Of a DNA stretch of 64,000 nucleotides, positions 52,950 through 62,348 are shown piece after piece. The stretch lies in assembly GCA_963717195.1 (NCBI GenBank), contig CAVQVR010000006.1:248001-312000 (forward strand), in the 5' to 3' direction. A program made the position numbers and the translations under genes. Position 1 is the first letter of the stretch. The number at the start of each line of letters is the position of its first letter. A model generated the notes under the pieces. That model did no database searches and was not told the origin of the DNA. It saw only the letters and a list, made by a program, of their open reading frames with translations. The DNA comes from JACDAE01 sp963717195. GTDB taxonomy: Bacteria; Chloroflexota; Ktedonobacteria; Ktedonobacterales; Ktedonobacteraceae.

Positions 52950-53641
52950 GGTTATTAGAAAAAGGAAGCATGTGGAATGGATGGATAAAGAGTCTGATAC
53001 AGGTTTGAACTACGTTGCTGACAGAGTAACATAGGAAAAAAGGAAAAGCAAACAACCTCTTCCTATATACTGAACACAACAGGATACGAAAGTATCAGAA
53101 AGAGGCTTCTATTGGTTCTCTTCTCATTGCTTTGCATCCTCTCATCAACTTCGGGTGGAAGAAACAAGCTGACTCACCTACCCTGTTTCCTAACATTTTC
53201 CCCCAAGGACGAAGAGTCAGAGGAAAAAGATACTTGTATTTTCAATGCAAAAATAAAACTGAGCCAATTTTAATATATTTTTTATACCAAACAACAGGTG
53301 TTTTTTAACAATGTGTGTTACAAAGCCACTCAAAGGCAACGAGAGCAGGCTTTTTGATGGAGAGGGGACAAAAAAAATCTTAAAAAACCATTAAGGAAGC
53401 AGGCTTTTTGAACGGGATTGACAGGAGGAAAAGACTAAAACCAAAACTTTCAACTTGACAGAATAGGAAATTCTGGTAGATTATTCTAAAAGACAGAGAG
53501 ATTGGTGTACACTTCCCTAGATGCTTGTGTATTCTGGAGAGGTGTGTTCGACTCTCGTGTTTCCATGTATGTAGTGGCCGGGGAACACTCTAGAAAAAGT
53601 GAAGGAAGCGCCTCCTGATTTGAGAAGGGAATAATATTTCT
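52950..53641. other. Intergenic region, 692 bp, with promoter and short direct repeat
   Basis: TTGACA (53455-53460) and TAGATT (53477-53482), 16 bp apart, could drive the chemoreceptor at 53642. The 14-bp agcaggctttttga is repeated at 53344-53357 and 53398-53411. The segment is AT-rich and holds no gene; the GTTCGACTC near 53549 is not part of a tRNA. Confidence 0.4.
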
Positions 53642-55880
53642 ATGTTCAAATTCTTGAACAACATGTCGATCTTCCGTCGCCTCTTCATTATCTTTGCGCT
53701 GGCGACGATCATACCAGTGATTGTTATCTTAGTACTTGGGAACTTCTTTTTGAATACTTTGAACCAGAGTAGCCAGGCTGTAGCAATCAGTTCGACGGCG
53801 CAAAGTACTGCTGTGCAACAGCAAAACGATCTCCTGAGTATGAACCAACTTCTGCAAGACCTTGTCAATAACACCGTCGCAAAAGAAAGTGGAGTGGTGA
53901 AAGACAGTTCACTTGGCGCTTCGGGGGAGCTTGTCGCTGGTCAGATCACGGCACGAGAAATAGACTTCCAGGAGACATTACCCACGTATGAAAGCAACTA
54001 CGAAATTGCCACCTCCCCTAATATGAGCACTATTCGTAACATTATTCGGAGTAATGCTCAACCCAATTCTCCAGGATACACCGTCATCCAGGACCAGGAA
54101 ACTGCGTTGAATAACGTTGTTAATGATAAAGAATGGATAAAGTATCAGCAGATGCAGGATAGTGTATTGAAGCAAATCGCTCAACTGCAAAATACTCCTG
54201 GCACACAGATCGATCTGCCTGCTACCTATGCAAAAATCTATAATACTCTTTATCAAGCAAATTTGCTATTTACGCCACTGACAATTGACTGGCAAACGGT
54301 TGTTGATGCCTCCTCCACCATGGAGAGTGCAGTCACTACTGTCGGAGCAGCTCAAACACAGCCTGTCTTCTTTGCAGTCGGTGTCGCTATAGCATCTATC
54401 TTGCTAATTATCTTTATCGCCGCACTGGTAGTGAACCTCACCATCACACAACGCCTGGGTCGCCTGGCATCGCTCACACGAAAATTCATAACTGGCGATA
54501 CAAGTGTACGTGCAGACATAGTAGGGCGCGATGAAATCAACCTGGTTGCAACCTCGATGAACCTGATGTTGGATAATATTGTGAACCTGATCCGTGCAGC
54601 AGAGCGGCAGCGCGATGAACTTCAGGCACAGGTCGAGAAACTATTGGGCGAGGTCAGCGGCGTCGGTGAAGGTGATCTGCGTGTGCAGGCCGAGGTAACC
54701 GCCGGAACGCTGGGAGCACTTGCCGATTCGTTCAATTTTATGGTTGAAGAGCTAAGTAATCTGGTCGTACGAGTTAAACTGGTAGCAGGAGAGGTTGAGA
54801 ATGGTACGACAATGACTCTGGAGCGTATGACACAACTGGTCGCATCATCCGATACACAGATCGGCCAGATCAGGCAGGCTACAACTGAAGTTGAACAGAT
54901 GGCTCAATCAAGTCGGCAGGTCGCTGAACGAGCGCAGACTCTCTACAATAGCGCTCTTGAAGCCCGTCAGACCGCACAGTCAGGCCGCCAATCAATACAA
55001 CTGTCAGTTGAAGGTATTGGGCGCATTCAGGAATATGTACAGAACACATCAAGCAAGGTGCAGGTACTGGGCGAACGCTCCCGCACGATCAATAACGTCG
55101 TTGATGTGATTTCCAACATTGCGCATCAGACCAATCGTCTCTCACTCGACGCGGCTATCCAGGCTGCAATGGCTGGTGAGAGTGGTAAAGGTTTTCGTGC
55201 CGTTGCAGACGATATTCGACGCCTGGCAGAAGAGGCCAAAACTCAAGCGCAACTCGATCACTCAGCTGGTCAGAAGTGTGCGTGACGATATTGGCGCACT
55301 GGCAGTCTCGATGAAAGATACGGAACGCGAGACGCTGGCTGGAACGAACCTGGCACAACAAACAGGGGTTTCACTCGATGAGATCTTTGGCGTTGTTGAA
55401 CAGCAAGCCCTGGAAATCGCCATTATTAACCAGGCCGCCAGACAGCAGTCGCAATCCTCAAACACTGTTGTGCAAATTATGCAAGAAGTCTCTGCTTCCA
55501 CACTGCAAAATACTTCCAGTACCCATACAGTAGAGCAAAATATGGAGCGTCTCGCCCGCCTGGCCCAACAAATGCAAGCATCTGTTGGAGCCTTCAAGTT
55601 GCGTCAGACGAAAACAACAGGTTCTATTGGTGGGAGAAACGGAGAAAGAACGCTACAAAATGGGAATGGACAGTGGCGGTCACCCGATAGTCGTCCTCTC
55701 CCTAACCTTGCTGAGGCACCTCAATTTACTGGTAGCGGGAGAGTCGCTAATGTAAATACTCCAATACAAGGCAATGTAGCCTTCACTCCATATCCTCTGG
55801 CATCTCAACCACAAAGGCGTGATGATGGACAAAGATTTTATTCAGCACCGTTACCCAACCCGAACACTACAGCGAAGTAA
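53642..55880 (+). pseudogene. Methyl-accepting chemotaxis protein, frameshifted in the signalling domain
   Basis: The ATG at 53642 opens a 547-residue frame: membrane helix ~12-36, a ~200-residue external sensor, second helix ~242-266, HAMP (~267-320), then the cytoplasmic coiled coil with AHQTNRLSLDAAIQAAMAGE and GKGFRAVADDIRRLAEEAKT, the conserved hairpin tip. It loses frame just after AEEAKTQA (about 55245). The next frame continues exactly with NSITQLVRSVRDDIGALAVS and EQNMERLARLAQQMQASVGAF, ending at 55880 after a Gly/Asn/Pro-rich tail. One missing or extra base explains both. Corrected, a ~745-residue receptor; as read, it lacks the second half of the helical hairpin and would not signal. 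Confidence 0.88.
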
Positions 55881-56029
55881 TACTTTCACAGTAACAAAAG
55901 AAATCCTGTTAATGGTCAAGGAAACCTGAAAGATTTGATGAAAGATATCAGGGAAATGCAGAGCGGCACATCACTGATACTGATCACCAGGTCGGTCTAT
56001 TTGGAGGATAGCCTGAAAGGTAGGTACAT

Positions 56030-57334
56030 ATGTCAGAACACAGCCCTAATAAAATTATGCGCGGCAAGTATTTTTTTATCGTTGTTCCTTTGTTAGTTGC
56101 CCTCCTTAGCGCATGTGGAGGGCAGAGTTCCAACAGTAGCGGAGGAAACTCTTCTAACAACACCACACCCATTAAAATTGGCTATTCTGTGCCAATTACG
56201 GGCGACTTTTCGGGTGACGGGCCATTGCTTCAAGAGGGCTATCGACTCTGGGCGAAAATGGTCAATGAACATGGTGGATTACTTGGTCGCCAGGTTGAAC
56301 TGATCGGCAAGGATGATGCGTCCAAGCCAGAGCAGGTCACCACCGATTATACCAATCTTATCAGTCAGGATCATGCAGATCTCCTTCTGGCCCCCATTGC
56401 GGAAGATCTTACACTGCCAGCTGCAACTGTAGCACATCGTTATAGCAAAATACTTGTCGAAGGTGCATCGACGGAGCAAGACCTCTATACGCATGGACTG
56501 GATAACCTGTTTGCGGTCTCACTGCCTGCCCAGAAGTATATCAGCTCCTTCGCCAACTACATTCTGTCTTTGCCTCAGAATACACGACCCACCACAGCCG
56601 CTTATATGTCGTTAGACGATTTCTTCACCAGTCCTCAGGTTGCTGAAGCGCAGACGCTTTTAGAGAATAACGGGAATGGGCTAAAGACAGTCCTTTACAA
56701 AACATTTAGTGCAGAAACAACTAACTACGACACGCTTGCAGCACAGATAGTGGCATCTAACGCACAGGTGGTTGTGCTTGGTACGGAAGATATACCGAGT
56801 GTATCAGGGTTTATCAAGTACTTCTGCAGTCATCACTATAACCCAGAAGCTATCGTTGCCTCATCCGGTCCTGATGCGGGAAGCTCCTTCCTACAGGCTA
56901 TCGGAAATGGGAATAACAAGGACACCGCCTTTCAAAATCGTATGGCAGAAGGCATATTCGTCCCCAATGATGGCTGGTATGCAAATATTAAGACCTACCA
57001 GAACGATGTATTCCAGCAACTGTGGCAAGCAGCAAATCCTGGTCAGTCCCTTGAGGGCATCAGTTCAGACGACGTGCAGGCTTTTTCTTCTGCTCAAGTA
57101 TTGCAACAGGCAGTCGAAGCCACGCATAGTCTCGACAACTCTGTGTTAAAGACATACCTGCATTCGGGGCATACATTCAACTCACTACAAGGACCTGTAC
57201 AGTTCGATGCTCAGGGTCGTAACATCGTCTCTGTGCCATTCCTGTTCCAATGGCAGAATGGTAACTATCTACCAGTGTATCCTTCAAGTAATGCACAGGC
57301 TAACCCGGAATTTCCGAAAAAGTCCTGGCCGTAA
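56030..57334 (+). CDS. livK: Branched-chain amino acid-type ABC transporter, substrate-binding lipoprotein
   Basis: The 434-residue protein starts with a lipoprotein signal (VVPLLVALLSACGG, lipidated Cys29) and a Gly/Ser/Asn spacer, then a Peripla_BP_6 fold (IGYSVPITGDFSGDGPLLQEGYRLW, GGLLGRQVELI, and the Tyr/Thr-rich hinge). It catches leucine-type amino acids, urea or similar amides outside the membrane and delivers them to LivHM. The ligand cannot be read from sequence. It follows the chemoreceptor gene by 149 bp, which is suggestive of a shared stimulus. A long hairpin separates it from the permease genes. Confidence 0.92.
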   Translation: MSEHSPNKIMRGKYFFIVVPLLVALLSACGGQSSNSSGGNSSNNTTPIKIGYSVPITGDFSGDGPLLQEGYRLWAKMVNEHGGLLGRQVELIGKDDASKPEQVTTDYTNLISQDHADLLLAPIAEDLTLPAATVAHRYSKILVEGASTEQDLYTHGLDNLFAVSLPAQKYISSFANYILSLPQNTRPTTAAYMSLDDFFTSPQVAEAQTLLENNGNGLKTVLYKTFSAETTNYDTLAAQIVASNAQVVVLGTEDIPSVSGFIKYFCSHHYNPEAIVASSGPDAGSSFLQAIGNGNNKDTAFQNRMAEGIFVPNDGWYANIKTYQNDVFQQLWQAANPGQSLEGISSDDVQAFSSAQVLQQAVEATHSLDNSVLKTYLHSGHTFNSLQGPVQFDAQGRNIVSVPFLFQWQNGNYLPVYPSSNAQANPEFPKKSWP

Positions 57335-57357
57335 GTCTCTGGGCATAAGCACGTATT

Positions 57358-57395
57358 AAACCCCTGTAGTGAGGTCTTTCCCTCCACAGGGGTTT
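57358..57395 (+). terminator. Hairpin between the binding protein and permease genes
   Basis: aaacccctgt (57358-57367) and acaggggttt (57386-57395) form a 10-bp stem extended inward by gagg/cctc. In the middle of a transporter operon such hairpins usually reduce read-through or protect the upstream mRNA, giving more binding protein than permease. Confidence 0.6.
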
Positions 57396-57425
57396 GTCCT
57401 TGCACAAGACTAGAAAGGAACTCTC

Positions 57426-58301
57426 GTGAAACTCCTCTTTGAAGCAGTCATTTTAGGCTTGTTGAGCGCCGGCATCTATGCATTAATGGCTTCGGGTCTG
57501 ACGCTGATCTTTGGCGTCATGGATATTATCAACATCGCTGCTGGCATCTTCGTCATTCTAGGTGCATATTTAAGCCTGGTACTGGAACAACATTTTCATA
57601 TCGATCTCTTTGTTGGCCTGCTGTTCACTATGCCCATCATGTTTCTCATTGGCATCGCCATCGAATGGGTCTTTATCCGGCGCATCAAAAGCAATCGTGT
57701 GACGCTCTCTCTCCTGATGACGTTCGCCATTGCTCAGGTTGTTGAGGGAATTCTGACCTTCTTTTTCTCCACAGACTTGAAACAGCTTTCCGCTCCTTAT
57801 CTACAGACAACGTTTCCAATTGCTGGCGTCTACATAAGCAACTTTGAGGTGGCTGCTTTTATCTTAAGTGTCCTGCTCTTAGGAGCGCTTTATGTACTTG
57901 TTTATCGAACAACTTTCGGTTTTAGTTTACGCGCATCAATGCAAAATCGTACAGCAGCTACACTGATTGGCATCGATGTCGATCGCGTAGCCATGATCAC
58001 ATTCGGCATTGGCACCGCCGTTACCGCTGTTGGTGGTATGGCCTATGGAGCAACGCAGCTATTCAATCCTGCCAGCTCTTATGACCTGATCTCCCGCTTG
58101 ATTGTCATCATCGTGCTAGGAGGCCTGGGTAGCTTGAGGGGAGCGCTGGTCGGCTCCATAGCGCTCCTGGTCATTGCCAGCATAGTAGCCGTGGTCTGGT
58201 CTGACACCTGGTCGAGTACCGTTTTCTTTGTATTGCTCGTCGTCTTACTAGTATTTCGTCCACAAGGATTATTCGGGCGAGTAGAAGCGAGGAAACAATG
58301 A
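57426..58301 (+). CDS. livH: Branched-chain amino acid-type ABC permease
   Basis: Starts with GTG at 57426 behind AAAGGAAC. The 291-residue protein has eight or so membrane helices and the LivH core: GLTLIFGVMDIINIAAGIFV (LivH FG-DI-N-G motif) and the C-terminal GGLGSLRGALVGSIALLVI loop that docks to the ATPases. It pairs with LivM as the membrane channel. The stop overlaps the next ATG as ATGA. Confidence 0.93.
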   Translation: MKLLFEAVILGLLSAGIYALMASGLTLIFGVMDIINIAAGIFVILGAYLSLVLEQHFHIDLFVGLLFTMPIMFLIGIAIEWVFIRRIKSNRVTLSLLMTFAIAQVVEGILTFFFSTDLKQLSAPYLQTTFPIAGVYISNFEVAAFILSVLLLGALYVLVYRTTFGFSLRASMQNRTAATLIGIDVDRVAMITFGIGTAVTAVGGMAYGATQLFNPASSYDLISRLIVIIVLGGLGSLRGALVGSIALLVIASIVAVVWSDTWSSTVFFVLLVVLLVFRPQGLFGRVEARKQ

Positions 58302-59335
58302 GGTATGGCAAAATTGGTGCGTTGCTACTCCTGCTGATTGCGGCAATCATTCTCCCTTTCATCTCACCTGATGCCACGATAACCTCTATAGGGTTCTTTG
58401 CATTGCTCTACACAGGAGCTGCTATAGCCTGGAATCTCTTTTCGGGATATACAGGGTATATTTCATTGGGGCACGCGACATTTTATGGTCTGGGAACATA
58501 TACATTAGCCATTATATGTGAACATTGGAACGTTCCAGGAGGATATATACCATTCCTCCTGCTTCCCCTGGCCGGGCTGGTTGCGGCACTATTCGCTCTG
58601 CCTCTAGGATGGATCGCATTGCGTACATCGCGAACTGCCTTCGTGGTTATCACGCTTTCCTATGTCTTCATCTTCCAATTACTGGCCTACAACCTGAGTG
58701 GAATTACGCAAGGTTCACAAGGAATTTTTTTCCCTTTCCCTTCCTGGAGTGGTGATAGTTACAATTTTCCCTTCTACTTCGTCGCACTTATCCTGGTTCT
58801 GCTCACACTGGCTGTTTCCTGGTGGGTACGCAACGCTAAATATGGTCTGGGGCTACTGGCAATTCGCGATGACGAAGATCGCGCACTGGGACTGGGCGTC
58901 AAAACTGGACGAGATAAACTGGTCGCGTTTATGATCTCAGCTTTCTTCGTTGGCATGCTTGGTGGCCTGGGTAGCTATTTCCAGGGGTCCATCTCCCCTT
59001 CATTCGCCTTTAGTCCGGCATTTGATATCACGATCGCGCTGATGGTACTGTTTGGTGGTGCGGGTACGCTGGCAGGACCGATTCTGGGAGCACTGCTCCT
59101 CGAACCGCTTCAGCAATATGTGACACTGGAAAACAATATTCGTGGCCTGGATCTTGTTCTCTTCGGTGGAATCCTGCTGGTCGTCCTCATCTTGCTCCCC
59201 GATGGGATTATACCGGCTGGTCGCAGACGCTGGACGACATGGCTGAACGCACGCAAGGCAAATGCAACACTCTCTACTACTCACAACTCGCATCAGGATG
59301 AGTCCCTCGTGGTAGGACACAGAGGCAAAGGATAA
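58298..59335 (+). CDS. livM: Branched-chain amino acid-type ABC permease
   Basis: The 345-residue protein has eight to ten membrane helices, WNLFSGYTGYISLGHATFYGLGTYT (LivM N-terminal block) and the coupling loop FGGAGTLAGPILGALLLEP. The end is a hydrophilic ~35-residue tail. It overlaps livH by four bases and precedes the ATPase gene by 5 bp, so the cassette is tightly coupled. Confidence 0.93.
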   Translation: MRYGKIGALLLLLIAAIILPFISPDATITSIGFFALLYTGAAIAWNLFSGYTGYISLGHATFYGLGTYTLAIICEHWNVPGGYIPFLLLPLAGLVAALFALPLGWIALRTSRTAFVVITLSYVFIFQLLAYNLSGITQGSQGIFFPFPSWSGDSYNFPFYFVALILVLLTLAVSWWVRNAKYGLGLLAIRDDEDRALGLGVKTGRDKLVAFMISAFFVGMLGGLGSYFQGSISPSFAFSPAFDITIALMVLFGGAGTLAGPILGALLLEPLQQYVTLENNIRGLDLVLFGGILLVVLILLPDGIIPAGRRRWTTWLNARKANATLSTTHNSHQDESLVVGHRGKG

Positions 59336-59340
59336 GTGGA

Positions 59341-60072
59341 ATGAAACTCCTGGAAACATATGCTATATCGAAAGCTTACGGCGGTGTCCACGCCCTTGAC
59401 AGTTGCTCTATCTCAGTAGAGCAAGGCAGCATTACTGGTCTGATCGGCCCTAACGGTTCGGGCAAAACGACCCTTTTTAATATCGTGACAGGCTATGAAC
59501 GCCCGGATGCTGGAAACGTTCTCTTCAAAGGTCAATACATAGAACGCCAGACACCTGATAAGGTATTCGGTCAGGGCATAGGACGCACCTTCCAATTAAC
59601 ACGCGTCTTCCCACACCTCACAGTACTGGAGAACATGTTTGTCGCCGTGCAACGTAAAGGCACAAAGGGCTTGTTCGGGCGTTGGAGTTCACCACGCGAA
59701 CAGAAACAGGCCCTCGAACTGCTTGACTTCGTAGGCATCCGTGAGCATAAAGATTTGCTAGCTGGCAACCTATCCTATGGACAAAAGAAGTTGCTAGAGT
59801 TTGCATTTATCTTGATCGCCGAGCCACAGGTAGTCCTGCTGGATGAACCCGCAGGCGGTGTTAATCCGACTATGATCAACTACCTGGCAGATCGTATTCG
59901 CAACCTCAATCAACGAGGTATAACATTTCTTATCGTTGAGCATAACATGGAGTTCGTGATGGGACTCTGCCATACGGTTATGGTTTTGCACCATGGCACA
60001 AAAATTGCTGAAGGTCCACCTGCCACAGTACGAGAAAATCCTGTGGTGCTCGATGCCTACCTGGGAGAATAA
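59341..60072 (+). CDS. livG: Branched-chain amino acid-type ABC ATPase (LivG)
   Basis: A 243-residue ABC ATPase: Walker A GPNGSGKTT, the signature LSYGQKKLLEFA, Walker B VVLLDEPAGG with the LivG form (AGGVNP), His switch in FLIVEHNMEF. It carries the LivG-specific RTFQLTRVFPHLTVLENMF region. With LivF it powers import. Fourth gene of the operon, 2 bp before livF. Confidence 0.95.
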   Translation: MKLLETYAISKAYGGVHALDSCSISVEQGSITGLIGPNGSGKTTLFNIVTGYERPDAGNVLFKGQYIERQTPDKVFGQGIGRTFQLTRVFPHLTVLENMFVAVQRKGTKGLFGRWSSPREQKQALELLDFVGIREHKDLLAGNLSYGQKKLLEFAFILIAEPQVVLLDEPAGGVNPTMINYLADRIRNLNQRGITFLIVEHNMEFVMGLCHTVMVLHHGTKIAEGPPATVRENPVVLDAYLGE

Positions 60073-60074
60073 CT

Positions 60075-60800
60075 ATGATCGCACTGAAGATGCAACAGGT
60101 TGTCGCTGGTTATGATGGTAGTGACATCCTCAAAGGGGTTGATCTCGTCGTCGAACAGGGTTCGATAACGTGCATTATCGGACCAAATGGAGCCGGGAAG
60201 TCTACACTCCTGCGTGTCGTTAGCGGCCTGGTGAAACCGCGCATGGGCACCGTGACCTTCCTCGATCGCTCGCTTATCGGCAAAAAGCCACGCGAGATTC
60301 TCGCGAGTGGCGTCGTCCAGGTCCCACAAAGCCATAGCCTGTTTACTGAAATGACGGTTCGGGAAAACGTCAGACTTGGTGGATACATGTTGCACGACCG
60401 CGCACGCACCCAGCGTCGACTGAGCGAAGTCGAGGAACTCTTTCCTCTGGTGAAAGAACGTGCAAACGATAAAGCGGGAAGTCTTTCCGGTGGTCAGCAG
60501 CGCCTCGTCGAGTTCGCGCGTAGTTTGATGCTTGACCCTGCTCTGGTCCTGCTCGATGAACCTTCGATGGGTCTGGACCCTAAAACTCTCAAGCAGGTTC
60601 TTGATACGGTCAAGGTCATTCACGATCTGAAAAAAACGATTCTCCTGGTTGAGCAAAATGTACGTACCGCTCTGAAGATCTCAACCTACGGCGTCGTTAT
60701 GGAGAGCGGTAAAGTTCTCTTCGAGGGATCATCTAACCAGATCTTGCAGAATCCCCAGATCGGCCATCTGTACCTGGGCGGCACTCTATCTAGTATGTGA
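60075..60800 (+). CDS. livF: Branched-chain amino acid-type ABC ATPase (LivF)
   Basis: A 241-residue ABC ATPase of the LivF group: Walker A GPNGAGKST, signature LSGGQQRLVEFA, Walker B LVLLDEPSMGLDP, His switch LLVEQNVRTAL. It differs from LivG by the shorter Q-loop region. Last gene of the operon; a 25-bp hairpin repeat follows. Confidence 0.95.
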   Translation: MIALKMQQVVAGYDGSDILKGVDLVVEQGSITCIIGPNGAGKSTLLRVVSGLVKPRMGTVTFLDRSLIGKKPREILASGVVQVPQSHSLFTEMTVRENVRLGGYMLHDRARTQRRLSEVEELFPLVKERANDKAGSLSGGQQRLVEFARSLMLDPALVLLDEPSMGLDPKTLKQVLDTVKVIHDLKKTILLVEQNVRTALKISTYGVVMESGKVLFEGSSNQILQNPQIGHLYLGGTLSSM

Positions 60801-60842
60801 TTTTGTGTGTGTGAACACGATGCTAAGGATACACACGGGCTT

Positions 60843-60898
60843 ATAAATCGCGCCCTTACATCAAGATGGAACTATCTTGATGTAAGGGCGCGATTTAT
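60843..60898. repeat. Perfect 25-bp hairpin between livF and the M24 gene
   Basis: ataaatcgcgcccttacatc (start of 60843-60867) and its complement (60874-60898) enclose six bases. Both neighbours end here, so it may stop transcription from either side; its cgcgatttat core also resembles the other palindrome families. Confidence 0.75.
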
Positions 60899-60919
60899 CC
60901 CTGGTCCCACAAATTGAAA

Positions 60920-62092
60920 CTACATCCCACACTGGATGAAGCGCATAGGATAGCGATGCAGCGACTCCACACCTGTTTTCGTGACACGTAGCAGGTGGCC
61001 GACCTGCACACCCATTTTTTCGTCCCTGGTAACAACGTTAGGCTGGATAACAATCGTCATGTTTTCTCGATAGATGTAGGGGGGTGCCAGATGAGGACTG
61101 GTCCGCCGCGTGCGCAAAATAGGAGGCAGATATCCACCACCAAGGCAATGCACCAGGTCGTCATAAATAGTATATCCCTCATCGTGGATATACTCGGCAG
61201 CATCCAGAACCTCATCAGTGCTGGCTCCGGCTTTAATCACATTGGAAAGACGATCAAAGGCTTCAACGGCAACATCGTACATACGCTGATATGTTGGCGT
61301 CGGAGGTGTCCCGATAGCAAAGGGGCGCAAAATCTGACCCGGATATCCCTCAACATAATGTGCGCTCAGTTCTGTAAGAAGCACATCACCTTTCTTAAGC
61401 ACACGCGACGTTTGATATTGAGACGGAGCACAGGCGTTAGGATTATCCATTGGAGTGGTAGCTATGTAGTGAATTGTATTTCTGCCGCCCAATCTCATAT
61501 AGGAATCCTGCACGATGGCAACCAGGTCATATTCGGTAATTCCTGGGCGTGCTTCGCGTTCAAGCGCCTCGATAGCGAGGTCGCCAAACTCAGCCCCTCG
61601 ACGTGTAACTTCAATCTCTTCATCGCTCTTTACAAGTCTAACTTCAAGCATTTGCGCATTGAAGTCAACAAACGTCGCCTTTGGTAATCCCTTCCTCAAG
61701 GTTTCATAGTGACGGGCCGGCAGTGCACCAACCAGGCCAATACGACCCTCGGCAAGTCCTCGCTCCTTCACATCGGTGACCGTAGACTCGGCAGTATCCA
61801 GACCTCCCCAGCGTACATCGGGTATACGTGAGATCAATTGCGCATTATGGAGGTGGTTACGCATCTGTGTAAATAGAGTAGGTTCAGGTTCATCCTTATC
61901 TGGGAAAACGAGGAATGCCTCCCAGGTTGTTGGATAGTTAGATAGGTACTGTAAATCGCTGTTCATAAGCGGAAAGGCACCATACACCAGCAGGGCTGGC
62001 AGATCAGCTTCCTGCATCGCAGATCGCACCTCGGTATAACGACGGGAGAATTCGGCATCCGAAAAGCGGGGATAGAAACCAGTTGTATCCAT
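60920..62092 (-). CDS. M24-family (creatinase/Xaa-Pro peptidase fold) protein lacking the metal ligands
   Basis: The 390-residue protein has a creatinase-type N-terminal domain (~1-150) and the pita-bread domain (~155-390). The five metal ligands of M24 peptidases are mostly gone: by alignment of motifs the two Asp become Glu241 (LLTELSAHYV) and Gln253 (GYPGQILRPF), the two Glu become Gln350 (VIQPNVV) and Gly365 (GVQVGHLL); His315 remains. That pattern is like creatinase, which works without metal. It probably hydrolyses a small amide or amidine rather than X-Pro bonds; the substrate is unknown. Convergent with the amino-acid transporter. An AAGGAG site precedes the ATG. Confidence 0.75.
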   Translation of the reverse strand: MDTTGFYPRFSDAEFSRRYTEVRSAMQEADLPALLVYGAFPLMNSDLQYLSNYPTTWEAFLVFPDKDEPEPTLFTQMRNHLHNAQLISRIPDVRWGGLDTAESTVTDVKERGLAEGRIGLVGALPARHYETLRKGLPKATFVDFNAQMLEVRLVKSDEEIEVTRRGAEFGDLAIEALEREARPGITEYDLVAIVQDSYMRLGGRNTIHYIATTPMDNPNACAPSQYQTSRVLKKGDVLLTELSAHYVEGYPGQILRPFAIGTPPTPTYQRMYDVAVEAFDRLSNVIKAGASTDEVLDAAEYIHDEGYTIYDDLVHCLGGGYLPPILRTRRTSPHLAPPYIYRENMTIVIQPNVVTRDEKMGVQVGHLLRVTKTGVESLHRYPMRFIQCGM

Positions 62093-62348
62093 ACGACTCC
62101 TTACAATTCCTCTTATTTCTTACTTACGCAACAAAAGTAGAGAAGATCATCATTGATCCACCTCTAACGTTTACAGAAGTAAGTATACATAATTAACAGA
62201 GGAAATTGGAAGGTCGTGCGTGACGGAACTGTACAGAAAACAGCAAAACTATGAGGTAGCGGCCTCTTTTGGTCATCGTGCTCTCTCAATGAGTACCGCT
62301 CACTCACAATAACAGCTTCAAACGAAGGCAAGCTGTTTGCCTTCACCG

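Noticed and set aside
53530..53570. tRNA-like GTTCGACTCTC segment
   Set aside because: No acceptor or anticodon stems form around it and the loop size is wrong.
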